NCBI RefSeq assembly: GCF_043641665.1
Contig: NC_092203.1
Location: forward strand, 3,224,001-3,288,000
Direction of reading: 5' to 3'
DNA length: 64,000 bases
DNA from: Enoplosus armatus
Taxonomy: Eukaryota > Chordata > Actinopteri > Centrarchiformes > Enoplosidae
In this document: positions 41,681 to 52,445 of the stretch, one piece after another
Position numbering within the stretch: the stretch's first letter is position 1
Layout: each line of letters begins with the position of its first letter
Translations under genes and position numbers: made by a program
The notes under the pieces: generated by a model
What the model was told of the DNA's origin: nothing
What the model saw: only the letters and a program-made list of their open reading frames with translations
Database searches by the model: none

Positions 41681-42249
41681 CGCGCGATCTGTCCTCTCAC
41701 TTGGATCATTCAGCCAGTGACTGATGACGTTCCCCTCCAGCACCAGGCGACATCGCGGCACAAAGGGCCACTCCGGGTGAAACAAAGACCCTCTAATTGT
41801 GCCTTTGAGCAAGCCGCTTGGTCAGTCAGCTGGTGGCTGCTGGGTCCCTCGGGTCCGGCCGTCCTACAGATTGGCTGAGGCCTGGGCTGCTGCTCCGGGA
41901 GGAAATTAGGAACGAAGAGGCTTTGTGTCTCCCGATGTAGCTCAGTAATAATAATAAGTATTAAGGGCAATTCTCCAGATTTTAATTTGAGACTTCATAT
42001 TATTTTTTAATAATATTTCAACAACACAGTGATAAAAAACAATATTGCACATTTTGAGAGCTACAGTTATTTTCTAATCCTATTTCAAAATGAAAGAAAC
42101 AGACACACATGCAAGTTGTCTAATGGTGCCTTCCAGGGGCTAAAAATGCAGACTAAGTCAATGGAAAGACACAATAAGAGGCAAATCTGTTGCCTATCCA
42201 AATCTCCCCCAGTGTTGTATGCATATTTTTTAACATGTCACAGGTCACA
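39701..42249. other. Non-coding sequence, no gene recognised
   Basis: Unique sequence with an enhancer-like patch at 40390-40640 and (GT)n at 41640-41684. No exon is supported. Confidence 0.45.
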
Positions 42250-42660
42250 CTAATTAAAGGATAAGTCTGGCGATATTTTATGTTTTTCTTATTGTTGACA
42301 AATTCCACGAAAAAAGAAAAGAAGCATCGCCTGTGTGTGTGTGTGTGTGTGTGTAGCCAAAGCCTGATATGTCGTCTCCCTCTGCGCCATAGAGCGTCGT
42401 CGTTGTCCAAAAACTATTAAAAACACATCAACTGGCTAACAAGTTCCTTCATTACCATGAAACACACACACTGTAGTTTATTTTGACTGAGTGCCACACA
42501 CACCCTCCTGCTGCTGTAACGACTCACTAGAGGACCAAATGTGGATTAATCCGCAGCTGGAAATAGTTCCCAACAAATGCGTCATTTACTCATGTTTTAG
42601 TAATGTTTGGTAAAAACTACAGTGCTGCTGATTTAGGAAAAATCCACTTAAACTCACTTT
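42250..42660 (+). repeat. Probable interspersed fish repeat
   Basis: It begins TAATTAAAGGATAAGTCTGG then CGATATTTTATGTTTTTC and includes CTATTAAAAACACATCAACT and AACAAGTTCCTTCATTACCA. These phrases match a repeat I remember from percomorph genomes. A (GT)n at 42331-42353 sits inside it. Confidence 0.55.
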
Positions 42661-43559
42661 ACAAATCATTTTGTTTGAACAGAAATCTAAATGAAAACCT
42701 CAGCTTATGCAGGCCGGCTGAAAAAAAAAGAATTTTTATATTAGTGGTTGTTTACCTCATAATATTAATTGAGTGGAGGGCATAGTTGACCCACCTTTTT
42801 GTTTACCAGGACACATGTACCCTGGTAGTGCAGTAGTAGCAAGTGAACATGTATGTATTAAAAATGACAAAGCAGGCTGAAATAGCAGTAGTGATAATAG
42901 CAACAAAAAATAGACTGACAATACAAAGGCAAAACAAAGCAGCGCAGCGACAACAATTCTAAAGCCTGCGCCATGATTGACTTCAAAATATACAGTGGTA
43001 AAATGTGGAGCTCAAAATAGCGAGACATGTCGTCCAAAATGGTCCAGGACACCGGGAGTGCTCTGACAGGGATGGCTGGTGGATGGATGCTGGTGGTCTG
43101 TTGTTGTGGAGGCCATTTGGTCCTATTGTTAGCCATTGTTAAGAGGGGCTATTGAAGACTAACCCTGCCTCTCTGGCTGAGGTCAATGAGGTTTGATGAC
43201 GTTGTAATGGATACTAAATGACTCTTTAAAGAGGTGAAATGAGAGCGTGCTGCAATGTTTTTACTGCTAATAAACTCGAGAGCATCTCTTACAAATAAAA
43301 GAAATAGAAACATAATAAGAACAATTTGATTTGTTGTACTTACTAAAAAAAAAGAAGGTAGTTTATAGCCAGAGTCTGCTATGGTTATTCTTATAACAGA
43401 ACCTCACAGAATCCACGCCACTGCCGTGACAACTCCTCCACATCAAAACATGTTTTCTTCAAAACCAGGCGGCTATTTGCGGCGTCTCCCATGTAGCGGC
43501 ATGTCGCAAGGAGAGTGTTTGTTGTTGCTGTGAAAAGACAGCCTGCTCTCAGAGACATA

Positions 43560-43605
<46 letters not shown>

Positions 43606-45164
43606 AAAAGGCCGGCTGCTTGGGTGAAGCAGTGACAGACAACAGACTGAGAGGCAGTCTGCTCCCGCTGAGCCTGCACTGCTGTGCTCTGAACACACCA
43701 CTAGAACGTGCTCTTCTGCAGATTATACATTACTCACTCGCTCATAGTCACTACTTCTGTTTCACACACACACATACACACACACACACACACACATTCC
43801 CATGCCTTACACAGTCTGTGCACACACCCATCTCTCTTTCTCTCTGTGTGTTTAGCTTAAAGCTCTGCTTAACTTAAAAACACCACACTTCCATGGATCC
43901 TACAGGCCAAAACCACCTACTTGTAAACCTTATTGCATGGAGAAAAGTGCAATTTTTATTACACTTGGTAGTGGAGCATTGCTTTACAGAGACATACACA
44001 CTGCAGCACAGGAAATACACAAAATGTTTGAAGAAAAATCAGAAATAAACATAAATGACCACATAAAAAATACCACATAAAACAGGATCACACTAAATAG
44101 AAAACATCAGTGCAGGATGGATCTGGTGCATTGATTTCATTCGTCTGTGTTAGACAGATTTGTTTGACGCGGGAGATAAGAGGTGGGGCCAAACTCTGCA
44201 ACTGAAAGGCAAAAGGGGCGAGTCGAGTGTCTGAAGAATAAGATGGATGGAGAGAGGGCTTTCATCAACTCCATTCTCATAAAATCTATCTGTTTTTTGT
44301 CCTCCGGTGTTCCCCGCTCACCACGAACCTGCCACTTCGTTAAACCTCAGAATCAGGATCAGAAAAGAATCCAAGCAGCATTTATTCACATTCACATGCT
44401 TTAGGCCTGTGGTGCAGAGCTGTATACTTGTGTATGTTTTATGTGCTCTGTGCTCTCTTAGCAGGGTAATAAATGTAAATAACAGTCTGCAGAGAGATTA
44501 GGGTCTCCATGCTAGGCTGCACTGCCAATTGAAATCTGCTGATGAGGACGGTCAGAGCACCAACTGTTCCTCAGACAACACCGCAGAGCCACCAATCCAT
44601 CGCCATTTGTTATCGGCGCTCAGACACACAAGCCAGCCTGCTGGGATTATGGTCCTGGTCCCCCAGGACTGCGGTGTGTCTGCGTTGGTCTGTTGTGAAT
44701 GTGTGAGCTGTAAGTTAAAGTACATCAGCAATACATATAAGTGCCCGCGAGTTAAAAACTACGCAAAACTAAGTAATAAATAAATGTGAAATGATTGTGT
44801 CCATCCCATTGGGTGCTGACTGGATGACAATAGAGGAATTCCCAGTGGACCCATTGGCTCCCACTGAGACTTCTCTGTCCCAGTGGAGTCCCATATTTCC
44901 CAGAGTCCCCAGTGTCTCCTCCATCACTCTTAAGACAGTAATTATTTCTTCGTTTTCAATTAGCAGCCATCACCCAGTGTGGACACAGAGCCTACAGAGG
45001 ATGTGGCCATTTACTGCAAGCTGCAAAAACCTGAATTAATCATAATTGTCCCTTTTTTTTTTTATAGATTATACGGAAATAAACCCAGTAAACAGTTTTT
45101 TCTATATATCTGATAGAACTGATGATAATCACAAATGGGCCTGTATGTGTGGACCTGCATCCAT
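42661..45164. other. Non-coding sequence with an inverted GT/CA pair
   Basis: (TG)n at 43562-43603 and (CA)n at 43763-43796 (one interruption) are complementary, about 160 bp apart. No gene is supported; an enhancer-like patch lies at 44530-44720. Confidence 0.55.
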
Positions 45165-45375
45165 TTTTACATTTAGCTGTAGCTTCATATTTAGCGTACA
45201 AACATGAGAGTGGTATCAATCTTCTCATGACTCTCGGCAAGAGAACGAATACATCTGTTTCCCAAAAACAACACCCTTTTAAAAGGATAGTTTGATATTT
45301 TGGAGTGAGCCAGGCTAGCTCTTTCCCCCTGCTTCCAGTCTTTATGCTAAGCTAGGCTTAGCATCTGCTGTTCTA
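45165..45375 (-). repeat. Rearranged interspersed fish repeat
   Basis: Two recognisable modules of one family lie in swapped order. TAGCTTCATATTTAGCGTAC followed by a GAGAGTGGTATCAATCTTCT segment is at 45180-45241. GAGCCAGGCTAGCTCTTTCC followed by a TCTTTATGCTAAGCT segment is at 45307-45354. In the element as I remember it, on this strand, the second module precedes the first. Either two partial copies are adjacent or one has been rearranged. Confidence 0.6.
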
Positions 45376-45714
45376 ACACCAACCATCTGGCTTGAATTTC
45401 CTCTGTTAAAGCTGAAATTATGCATTTGTTTCTGGCCCACTTGGAATAAATTGAAAAATAAACGGGGTAGTCGCCAAACGTATCAATAGCCATGCCAAAA
45501 AAGACACAGGCACATCATGTTATTGGGCAAGTGGTGTCTGTGCACACCCCAACAATGGATGTTCCAAATACTTCTCTCAGAGATGACCTCTCATGAAGTA
45601 CATATTTCATGTTTCTGTAGTTCTATCTCTTGGTTGTTAAAGATAAATTGGCAGCATTTCACTGCCAGTCATCAGCTCGACCTTGAGAACAGAAAGATAT
45701 GATATGTGTTGAGG

Positions 45715-45895
45715 TGTTAAACCTTTAGTCAGCAATTTTGCATCCAGCTGCAGTCATGTAGTGTCGTAAAAACCACATGGTTCGCATTTGAATTCAGACT
45801 CTAAACTCTCTACTACATGGACCGCAATGGGAATCTGGAGTATGTGGACTCGGAAACAGTATTGTGTAACACTACGCATCGGAGCTTTAAGTTTT
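45715..45895. repeat. Possible interspersed repeat fragment
   Basis: TGCAGTCATGTAGTGTCGTA and CTACTACATGGACCGCAATG are phrases I associate with a dispersed fish element. The identification is from memory only. Confidence 0.35.
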
Positions 45896-46669
45896 GGATC
45901 ACTTAACGTGAGCGGTTTCCAGTCGGACGCGCTATTTTTGTGGTACGGCTGAATTCCTTTGGAAAACTCATTAAAAAACATCAGCTGCCTTCTGAGCGAA
46001 GTAAACAATTTCCACATTTGCACATTAAAGTAATTTCCAAGCAAATGCTAAGCATGTGTAAGGAGCAGTTTAGTAACACACTGAAAGGTTACCAAGACAG
46101 ACAGAAGACTGAATCAATGCAGCCTGGTGGAGTTCAGAGGACCTGGGACCTACACTCCATTGGTTTGAGAGCTTCTCAGTGGACGATCTCTGGCTTGAGT
46201 CCCTTCTCTGGAAACTCCTCTTTCCTCTGTTAACAACTTCTGTCAAGGTTGAACCAACAATGCACTTAAGCCCCAGTGGCTCCAGTGGATTCTGGAGTTA
46301 CACACACTCCTTCTGCTGGGAATGTGTGTGTAACTGTGTGAATTATGAAGAGGGATGTTGTGGGAATGGAGCATGAGTCAGCTTTACAGGTTATTAACGT
46401 GAAAAGGCCAATTGTTTTGAGTAAGGATTAAAAAATGTCTAATAGCAATCATAATCAGGTATGTGAAACGGCAAAGTGACTGAAACTATGCAATTTTCAC
46501 TCATTTTACACTCATATTTTGTAGGGAGACTGTACAAAATGTACATTATAAATAAAAACTTTACTTTCTCAGTCTCCATATAAGTTGAATTTGTTCAGGT
46601 GTTTTCAAATTTGAGTTGTATCAAACTTTGATGCATGATGAAGCAGAACTCGATACTATCCCACTGTGA
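45896..46669. other. Non-coding spacer
   Basis: Unique sequence with no supported exon. Confidence 0.4.
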
Positions 46670-47020
46670 GTAAACCAGTGTCTGTGCTCTTACGGGAAAT
46701 GTCGCCGGCATATATTTAATTAGCTTTCCTTCGCGCGTCTATAAAGAAAACAATTAGTCTTAATTAAAGTCGCTGCATGCCGTTGTGCGGTTTCAAAGTA
46801 ATAAACCACCGGCGCTGGTGCACACATACGGAGCATAAATAAATAATCTCCAGTCTTTTCATTGAGCAGTCACTTTACATTTACCACGGGGAAACCTTTA
46901 TACGAGCTCTCTGTATTTACCCTAATTGGCGTTGCTTATCTTAGCATGAATAATTGATATACTTTAATCAAATAACATTGGGCTAAATAGAATATGGCTG
47001 TGTTTCAGCTGTATCTATGT
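46670..47020. promoter_or_regulatory. Candidate conserved non-coding enhancer
   Basis: The sequence is unique, CpG-retaining and dense in homeodomain cores: ATATTTAATTAGC, ACAATTAGTCTTAATTAAAG, AAATAAATAATC, GAATAATTGATATACTTTAA. No ORF is present. With 30.2 kb and 63.5 kb this is among the strongest enhancer-like stretches by eye. Confidence 0.42.
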
Positions 47021-47320
47021 ATAATTAATTGTTGTTAGTCACGTAGGCTGTACTGCTAGAACCTAAGTGCTAAAATTGCATTTATTTGTGCTCCTGAACA
47101 GTAGCTGAGGCAAAAATACAAAAACAGGCAATGTCAATATTAGCTATTTGTTTACAATAGCAGAGTATTTATGATTCTTTTTACAGTGTGGCAGACTCAG
47201 ACCGCAGAGCACCAAACAACAATAACGGCACAGGCCTGTGACGAATGAGAAGGGTAAATATTGTGTACGTCTGAGAGCTGCTGAGGCGAGGCAGGTAGCC
47301 TAAAGATGTGCTGAAGAGGA

Positions 47321-47324
<4 letters not shown>

Positions 47325-47359
<35 letters not shown>

Positions 47360-47447
47360 AACACACATGAATTTGGTTTAATATGTAGCTTCTCCACATG
47401 GGAAGTGAAGCAGAACCCTCGCTGTTCTCCCACCAGAAGGCTCGGAG

Positions 47448-47478
<31 letters not shown>
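47325..47478. repeat. Inverted microsatellite pair, (AC)16 and (TG)13
   Basis: (AC)n at 47325-47357 and (TG)n at 47453-47478, spaced by about 95 bp. Confidence 0.9.
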
Positions 47479-47483
<5 letters not shown>

Positions 47484-48279
47484 CTAGAGTTGACTCTATT
47501 ATTCAGTCTCTTCATATTCTTCAAATTGCTCCAGGAGGGAAAATACACAAAGGGCCCTGCAAGACTGTGGGAGCTAGTGCTGTGATGATTATTATTGTTG
47601 TTATTAAACATTAGAGGAGGTGGAAGCAACATGGGAAATAATTTAAAAACTATAACTGTATTTGACTGAGACATTCATTCACAGGTAGTCTTGTGTTGAG
47701 TGCATGTACTAATATTGTGCTAAATCATTTCTGAAAGCAAGGAGATTGGAGCTATTAGCGCCTCTGTTCCGCCATTACTTTGGCAGTTTCATTTATACTA
47801 ATATTCATGTGCAGCATTCTCATATTTGTTATTCGGGACTGTTTGGCAACCACCTCCTTTGCTAAAACGTATTTTTAAATTTTACCTTTAATCCTCATAG
47901 TTACAGTCAGATGCTGAGATAAGTAATGTTAACTTTGCAGTTATCAAAGAAGGGCAGAGAAATGACAATGCAAAAAGCACACTTTGTAAGAGCTTCAGAC
48001 ACCAAGTCCAAATGATACAGAATGTGGCACACAAAAGCGTTTAACTTACTTTAAATGCTCTTTATGTGCGAGGTTTTGTCGTTTCAAACGCAACGTATTC
48101 GAAGCCATTAGCGGGCTCGGACAGGGCTGCCTTCTTCTTCCGCTCCAGTTCCACTTACAGCTCGGCCACATTGTCAAACTCAGGTGTAGTTGAAACTTTT
48201 ACCACTTCAACATGTGGGTGCCTTTCAAAGAGCTTAATTAAACTAATTATCCAACCAGAGCTCTGCTAGATAGCCTAAG
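47479..48279. other. Non-coding spacer
   Basis: Unique sequence with no recognised gene. Confidence 0.4.
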
Positions 48280-48800
48280 TGATTAAAGTTTTAGTCGATG
48301 GTGTATTATCAAACCCCTATAATTTACTCTGTAATTTAGAATTAATTGGAAATAATGTGTACGGTGCACTGGGCACATAGTGTGGCCCTCTAATCTATGG
48401 CCTTTGTAAGTGGATGAGATAAAGCTAACCTTTTCCCCCTTCATACAGGTTCAAGTTAATTAGATCTCCCTTTTAATTGTATTTTAATACAAAACGCACA
48501 TTACCTCGGTTAATACGTCTCCTCGAGCCAGAGCAGAAAAAAAGAGAGAGAAGCTAATAGAGGGATTGAATCAAGAAAAAGGAGAGAGAAGAGGAAAAAG
48601 TAGTCATTTTTTCCCCTTCTTCATTTTCTGAGAGAAGTGAAGTGTCAGCGAATTCGGGGTGGCGAGGGCAAAATTAATTATTTCAGCTTGATAAAGCTTT
48701 TCATCTCCCTGACTCCTTGCACTGAAAAAGCCAATTAATGATGTCAAACATGCTCTCCTTCTCCGGGGACAGCCTCCGCTCTGATGAGTGTGTTTACCGC
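48280..48800. promoter_or_regulatory. Candidate conserved non-coding element cluster
   Basis: Two unique blocks (48280-48530 and 48640-48790) are separated by a purine tract. Cores include TAGAATTAATTGG, AGTTAATTAGATC, CTTTTAATTG, CGGTTAATACG, GCAAAATTAATTATTTCAG and AGCCAATTAATGATG. No coding frame is apparent. Confidence 0.4.
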
Positions 48801-48823
48801 AGTGGGACAGACTGGGTGAGCTC

Positions 48824-48863
<40 letters not shown>

Positions 48864-49933
48864 CTGCCACCTCCATGGCCACCACAGGACCTTCCTTCCT
48901 AATCAGGGCCCACCTGTCAGGCCCCTGCCTCATTATCTATGTACAGAGAGGCCATTTTGTCAGGGCAGCTTCCTCAGCAGCCAGCAGCAGAATGTGTGGC
49001 ACTGTCCTCTGTGAGATAATTCACTTAATTATGGGGTAGAAGTGGCCTGAAGCAGGAATAGGTCAACACAAACTGACATGTAGCTCGCTGCACAGCTCAT
49101 ACGGCTTCAATTATATGACAAGAGCATGTAGCTTTCTCCCATCTGAGGAAAGATTAGCTCGCTAATTAACTGACTGGGAAAATTCTCTTATCTTGCGCTC
49201 CTCTTGAACTGCAAGGTTAGAGGTCGGAGTCAGCTACAGCAGCAGTCCTGGGGGAGAATCATGCACACTATAACATTAACATACTTAAATGCATCATTAA
49301 ACATACCACGTGAACATTGTGCTGCACTCTTTGTTAAAGAGATCTGCTCCTTGTCGAGCAGATTACAACCACAAAGACACCAAAAGGAAAGCATGCAGCT
49401 ATTAAATTAAACAAAGAGCCACATCAGGTCCATTCTCGTCTTGGAGTGTTTTTCCCTTTGGAAAGGTTTTGGCTTACTTTACTCTTGAGTATGTTCGCCC
49501 TCCTGAGATTCATCTTTTACTTCCTTGTGTTTTCTGCTGATGAAGTTTGCGGCCCTGTAGGTGGAGGCATTTTCTCGGTAGCGATCGCTGCTCATGCTAA
49601 CGTTTCTTCATTACAAACCAACCACAACCGCACATAAAAAATGACTGACCCCGTGTCTCTCTTTTGTATCAAATAGTGATATTAAATAGAAAGAGAAACA
49701 ACGTTAACACGCACGAGTAAAAGCAGGAGGCAGCTGAATGTGTTGGCCATGTCTAACATCACCATGTTAAGCTGTATTTCTTTCGTTCCTGTTTATCTAC
49801 TTATTAATGACGTGTGTGTGTGTGTTTACTATGATCCACCATGTGTTCAGACAGATCATCAGCAGGACAGATCACTGTAACGTGACCTGCGCAAAAATGT
49901 TGTGTGTATGTGTGCGTGCATGTTTGTGGATAA

Positions 49934-49936
<3 letters not shown>
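48801..49936. other. Non-coding sequence
   Basis: (GT)n with a GC end at 48831-48863. The balanced unique sequence at 48870-49240 may extend the preceding regulatory cluster. Confidence 0.4.
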
Positions 49937-49988
<52 letters not shown>

Positions 49989-50449
49989 TGTGCAGTTGGA
50001 CAGGGTGAGAGTGAAATATGGACTTGGACGGGGAGATGAGGGTGCTGGCGCTGATCGCTGACAGCGCGATCAAGATGTACTTGACTGCTGTGTGTGTGTG
50101 TGTGTGTGTGTGTGTGTCTTTGGGGGTTTTGGATGTGTGTGTTGGCGTCTAAATATCTACTGCACCGGCACCCCCTGTTGCTCCCCCGACCCCCCAAACT
50201 TCATCCATTCTGGAAGATGATGATGGTGATTTAAAGTCACAACCCGCGAATGCAACACACACACACACACACACACACGTGAACATGTACAAAAAAGACA
50301 CACATACACACACTTATGGGAACCATGTGGGACAGACTGTCTCTGACATTACAACCATCATCTCACTCACTCTCCTACCCATGTCTCCCTCGTTAAACCT
50401 TCATTTGGAGAGGTTGTGTGTGTGTGTGAGTGTGTGTGTGTGTGTGTGT
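49937..50449. repeat. Microsatellite cluster: GT, GT, CA, GT
   Basis: (GT)n at 49937-49992, (TG)n at 50088-50117, (CA)n at 50255-50278 and (GT)n at 50415-50449. That is four dinucleotide arrays within 513 bp, one of them inverted. Confidence 0.95.
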
Positions 50450-51078
50450 TCAGCCAATTTTTGTAGAAGCTTGTCAGGCTCCTCCAAGCATATTGATAGA
50501 ATTAATGCCTGCTCGTTTATGGGAATGAAGTTCTGTCTCTTTACATCTCTCCCTCTTTGGAAACTGATTTAGTCATCAGTCAACTGTAGGGAGTTTACAC
50601 TACACATGTGTGGGCATGTGTCTGTTTGCATTTGAGACATGTAAGTTATGTTTCTGTCCGGGATGCTATATCAAAATAACTGATTTTTTTTTTTTTTTCT
50701 TAAATTCCTAAAGGGAGCAGAACCAGACACAGGTGAAAAACATCTTTTTGACGTTGGTTGAAATATCTGACCTCATGGAGGTGTGGTGGACTTGTTTTGT
50801 CAGGCACTAAAGGATCTACTCCCCGTCTTGTTTATCACCCTCCACTCTATTGAAAATATGAATAACTCCTAAACTGCTGTTAGAAGGGCAGAGAAAAGCC
50901 TGGTAGACGTCCAAATGCTTGTTTCATCAATGAATGCAGTGCGAATAACTGAAAGATTTGTTATTTGGTCTTTAGAGTTATAATCCTTTAGATTTTCATG
51001 GAATCAAAGCCGACTATTTATGGTCAGCATTCTTTCAGCAGTAGCCATGCAATGTGTTTATATTCAATAATTACCTCT
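50450..51078. other. Non-coding spacer
   Basis: A/T-rich, with a T14 run near 50685. No gene is recognised. Confidence 0.4.
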
Positions 51079-51137
51079 CTATATAATAGCTTTAATTGTT
51101 AGTGGCGGAGTCCGCCATTTTTGTGCTGGAGGTAAGT
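51079..51137 (+). promoter_or_regulatory. Candidate core promoter and non-coding first exon with consensus donor
   Basis: TATATAAT (51080-51087) lies about 25-30 bp before TGGCGGAGTCCGCCA (51103-51117), a perfect 7-bp palindrome around one base. Its right arm reads on into CCGCCATTTTT, a YY1-like motif usual close to vertebrate start sites. GAG/GTAAGT at 51129-51137 is a full-consensus splice donor. Confidence 0.3.
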
Positions 51138-51261
51138 TGCCTTCACACGTCGGGGGGATTCATAGTACGTTTTCTCTTGTTTGGTGGGTGTGTCAGAGGT
51201 GTTACCCAATCAGCAGCGAGGTGTATTTAAACCCCGCCGCATTAAAAAGGCAGTGCCCACA

Positions 51262-51435
51262 ATGGATCCAACTACAGTCCTTTACAAATGCGTCCACTGT
51301 AGCTTCAATTTTTGCATAATTGAAGATATTAAAAGACGTTTCGAAAACAACGCAAAGAATGGCTTTCCCAGCTGCCGTAGTTGCAACACTTGCGTAACAC
51401 AACAGCGTGTTCAACACACCACCGTTTCCGTTTAA
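51262..51435 (+). CDS. Candidate small Cys-rich protein, 57 residues (unrecognised)
   Basis: The ATG lies in a strong Kozak context (ACAATGG). The 57-residue product has six cysteines: CVHC at 10-13, Cys18, and CRSCNTC at 38-44. CxxC, 24 residues, then CxxCxxC could bind zinc. A TATTTAAA box at 51224-51231 and a CCAAT at 51205-51209 precede it; an acceptor-like pyrimidine tract plus CAG ends at 51196. The stop TAA overlaps AATAAA (51435-51440), followed by a GT-rich tract, a complete poly(A) site. The frame is open further upstream to an ATG at 51181. I do not recognise the protein. It could be a real micro-gene, an LTR (whose TATA and poly(A) signals are similarly close) or a chance ORF. Confidence 0.27.
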   Translation: MDPTTVLYKCVHCSFNFCIIEDIKRRFENNAKNGFPSCRSCNTCVTQQRVQHTTVSV

Positions 51436-51458
51436 ATAAACGTTTTGTTGTTGGGGCC
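51435..51458 (+). terminator. Poly(A) signal with downstream GT-rich element
   Basis: AATAAA at 51435-51440 shares its first A with the stop codon of the Cys-rich ORF. TTTTGTTGTTGGGG follows at once, a typical downstream element. Confidence 0.45.
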
Positions 51459-52059
51459 GAACACGCCCCCTGCCTTCCTCCTTTGCTCCCGTCATAATTA
51501 CTACAGCCTTTAGAGGTCGACTCCCTACCGTAAATGTAAATATGGGTCGTAATAAGCTGCTTGCACAGACGACCAATGTAAACATGTGTACAATGTAAAT
51601 GCTCCTCATCTATTTTGAATTTAACTGTGAGGGTTTTTTTCCACAGGCTGCAATCGAGGAGTCATTTGATTTTATTGTGCAGACATGTCTGAGTGTCACG
51701 GTGTAGAGTGGCTTGTGACATTTGACAGTTTACAGGTCCCTGCCACCCACCAGTGGTGTGCGTGTCCATCCCTGTGCCTGCATTTTCCATCAGTCAACAT
51801 CATGTATGTTCACACACCGAGGTATGTCTGCCTGCATGCCAAACTGTCCACCTTAACAAGTCATTTAATTCAAGCTAATACCAGTGGAATTTGAAACTTG
51901 ATGAGTTCCGCGACCCTCCGAGTCCCTCAGCGGCAATATTTTACATGAGCTGCCTCAAAGCTTTTCTACAGCCGCTCCACCAAGCCCTCACAATTAATTT
52001 GAGAATGATGAGGTTAAATATTATACACGCCGGACGTTATATATATATATATATATTTA
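51459..52059. other. Non-coding sequence, possible orphan exon
   Basis: A good acceptor (T-run then CCACAG, ending at 51646) and a donor (CCGAG/GTATGT at 51822-51823) bracket about 175 bp. All three frames carry stops, so any exon would be non-coding. (AT)n follows at 52038-52064. Confidence 0.3.
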
Positions 52060-52445
52060 TATATACTTGAATATTACCATTTAAATGCTGCTTTGTACTT
52101 TTACTCCACAACATTTATTTTACAGCTATAGTTAGTAGTTTTGCACACAAAACATATGATCATCTTATAAAATATGGTGCATTGTTACACATTAAAACAG
52201 TATATAGAGGAATTCAAGATCCTGCGACAGCTACAACATTCAAATATTGCTCACATGTTAATTAATCAATAATAATCAGTAATATGATGTAATGTAAATG
52301 TAATATATGTAATCATATATCGCTCTGAAAGGGGCCACTATGTGTAATGAGTACTTTCACTTTTAAGTATATTTTGCGTATTGAGTATTTTTACATTGTT
52401 GTATTTCTACTTTTACTTAAGTAAAGGTTCCTGCTACTTCTTCAG
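52060..52445 (-). repeat. Interspersed fish repeat, copy B of the 10.0-kb family
   Basis: On the minus strand it shares ACTATAGCTGT-AAATAAATGT-GT-GA-TAA with 10290-10320, and ACTTAAGTAAAAGTAG at its other end. This is a diverged copy in inverted orientation, 42 kb away. Confidence 0.72.

Noticed and set aside
51202..51609. 135-codon open frame antisense to the Cys-rich ORF
   Set aside because: It mirrors the sense frame and has no promoter or poly(A) signal on its own strand; the sense strand carries the complete set.
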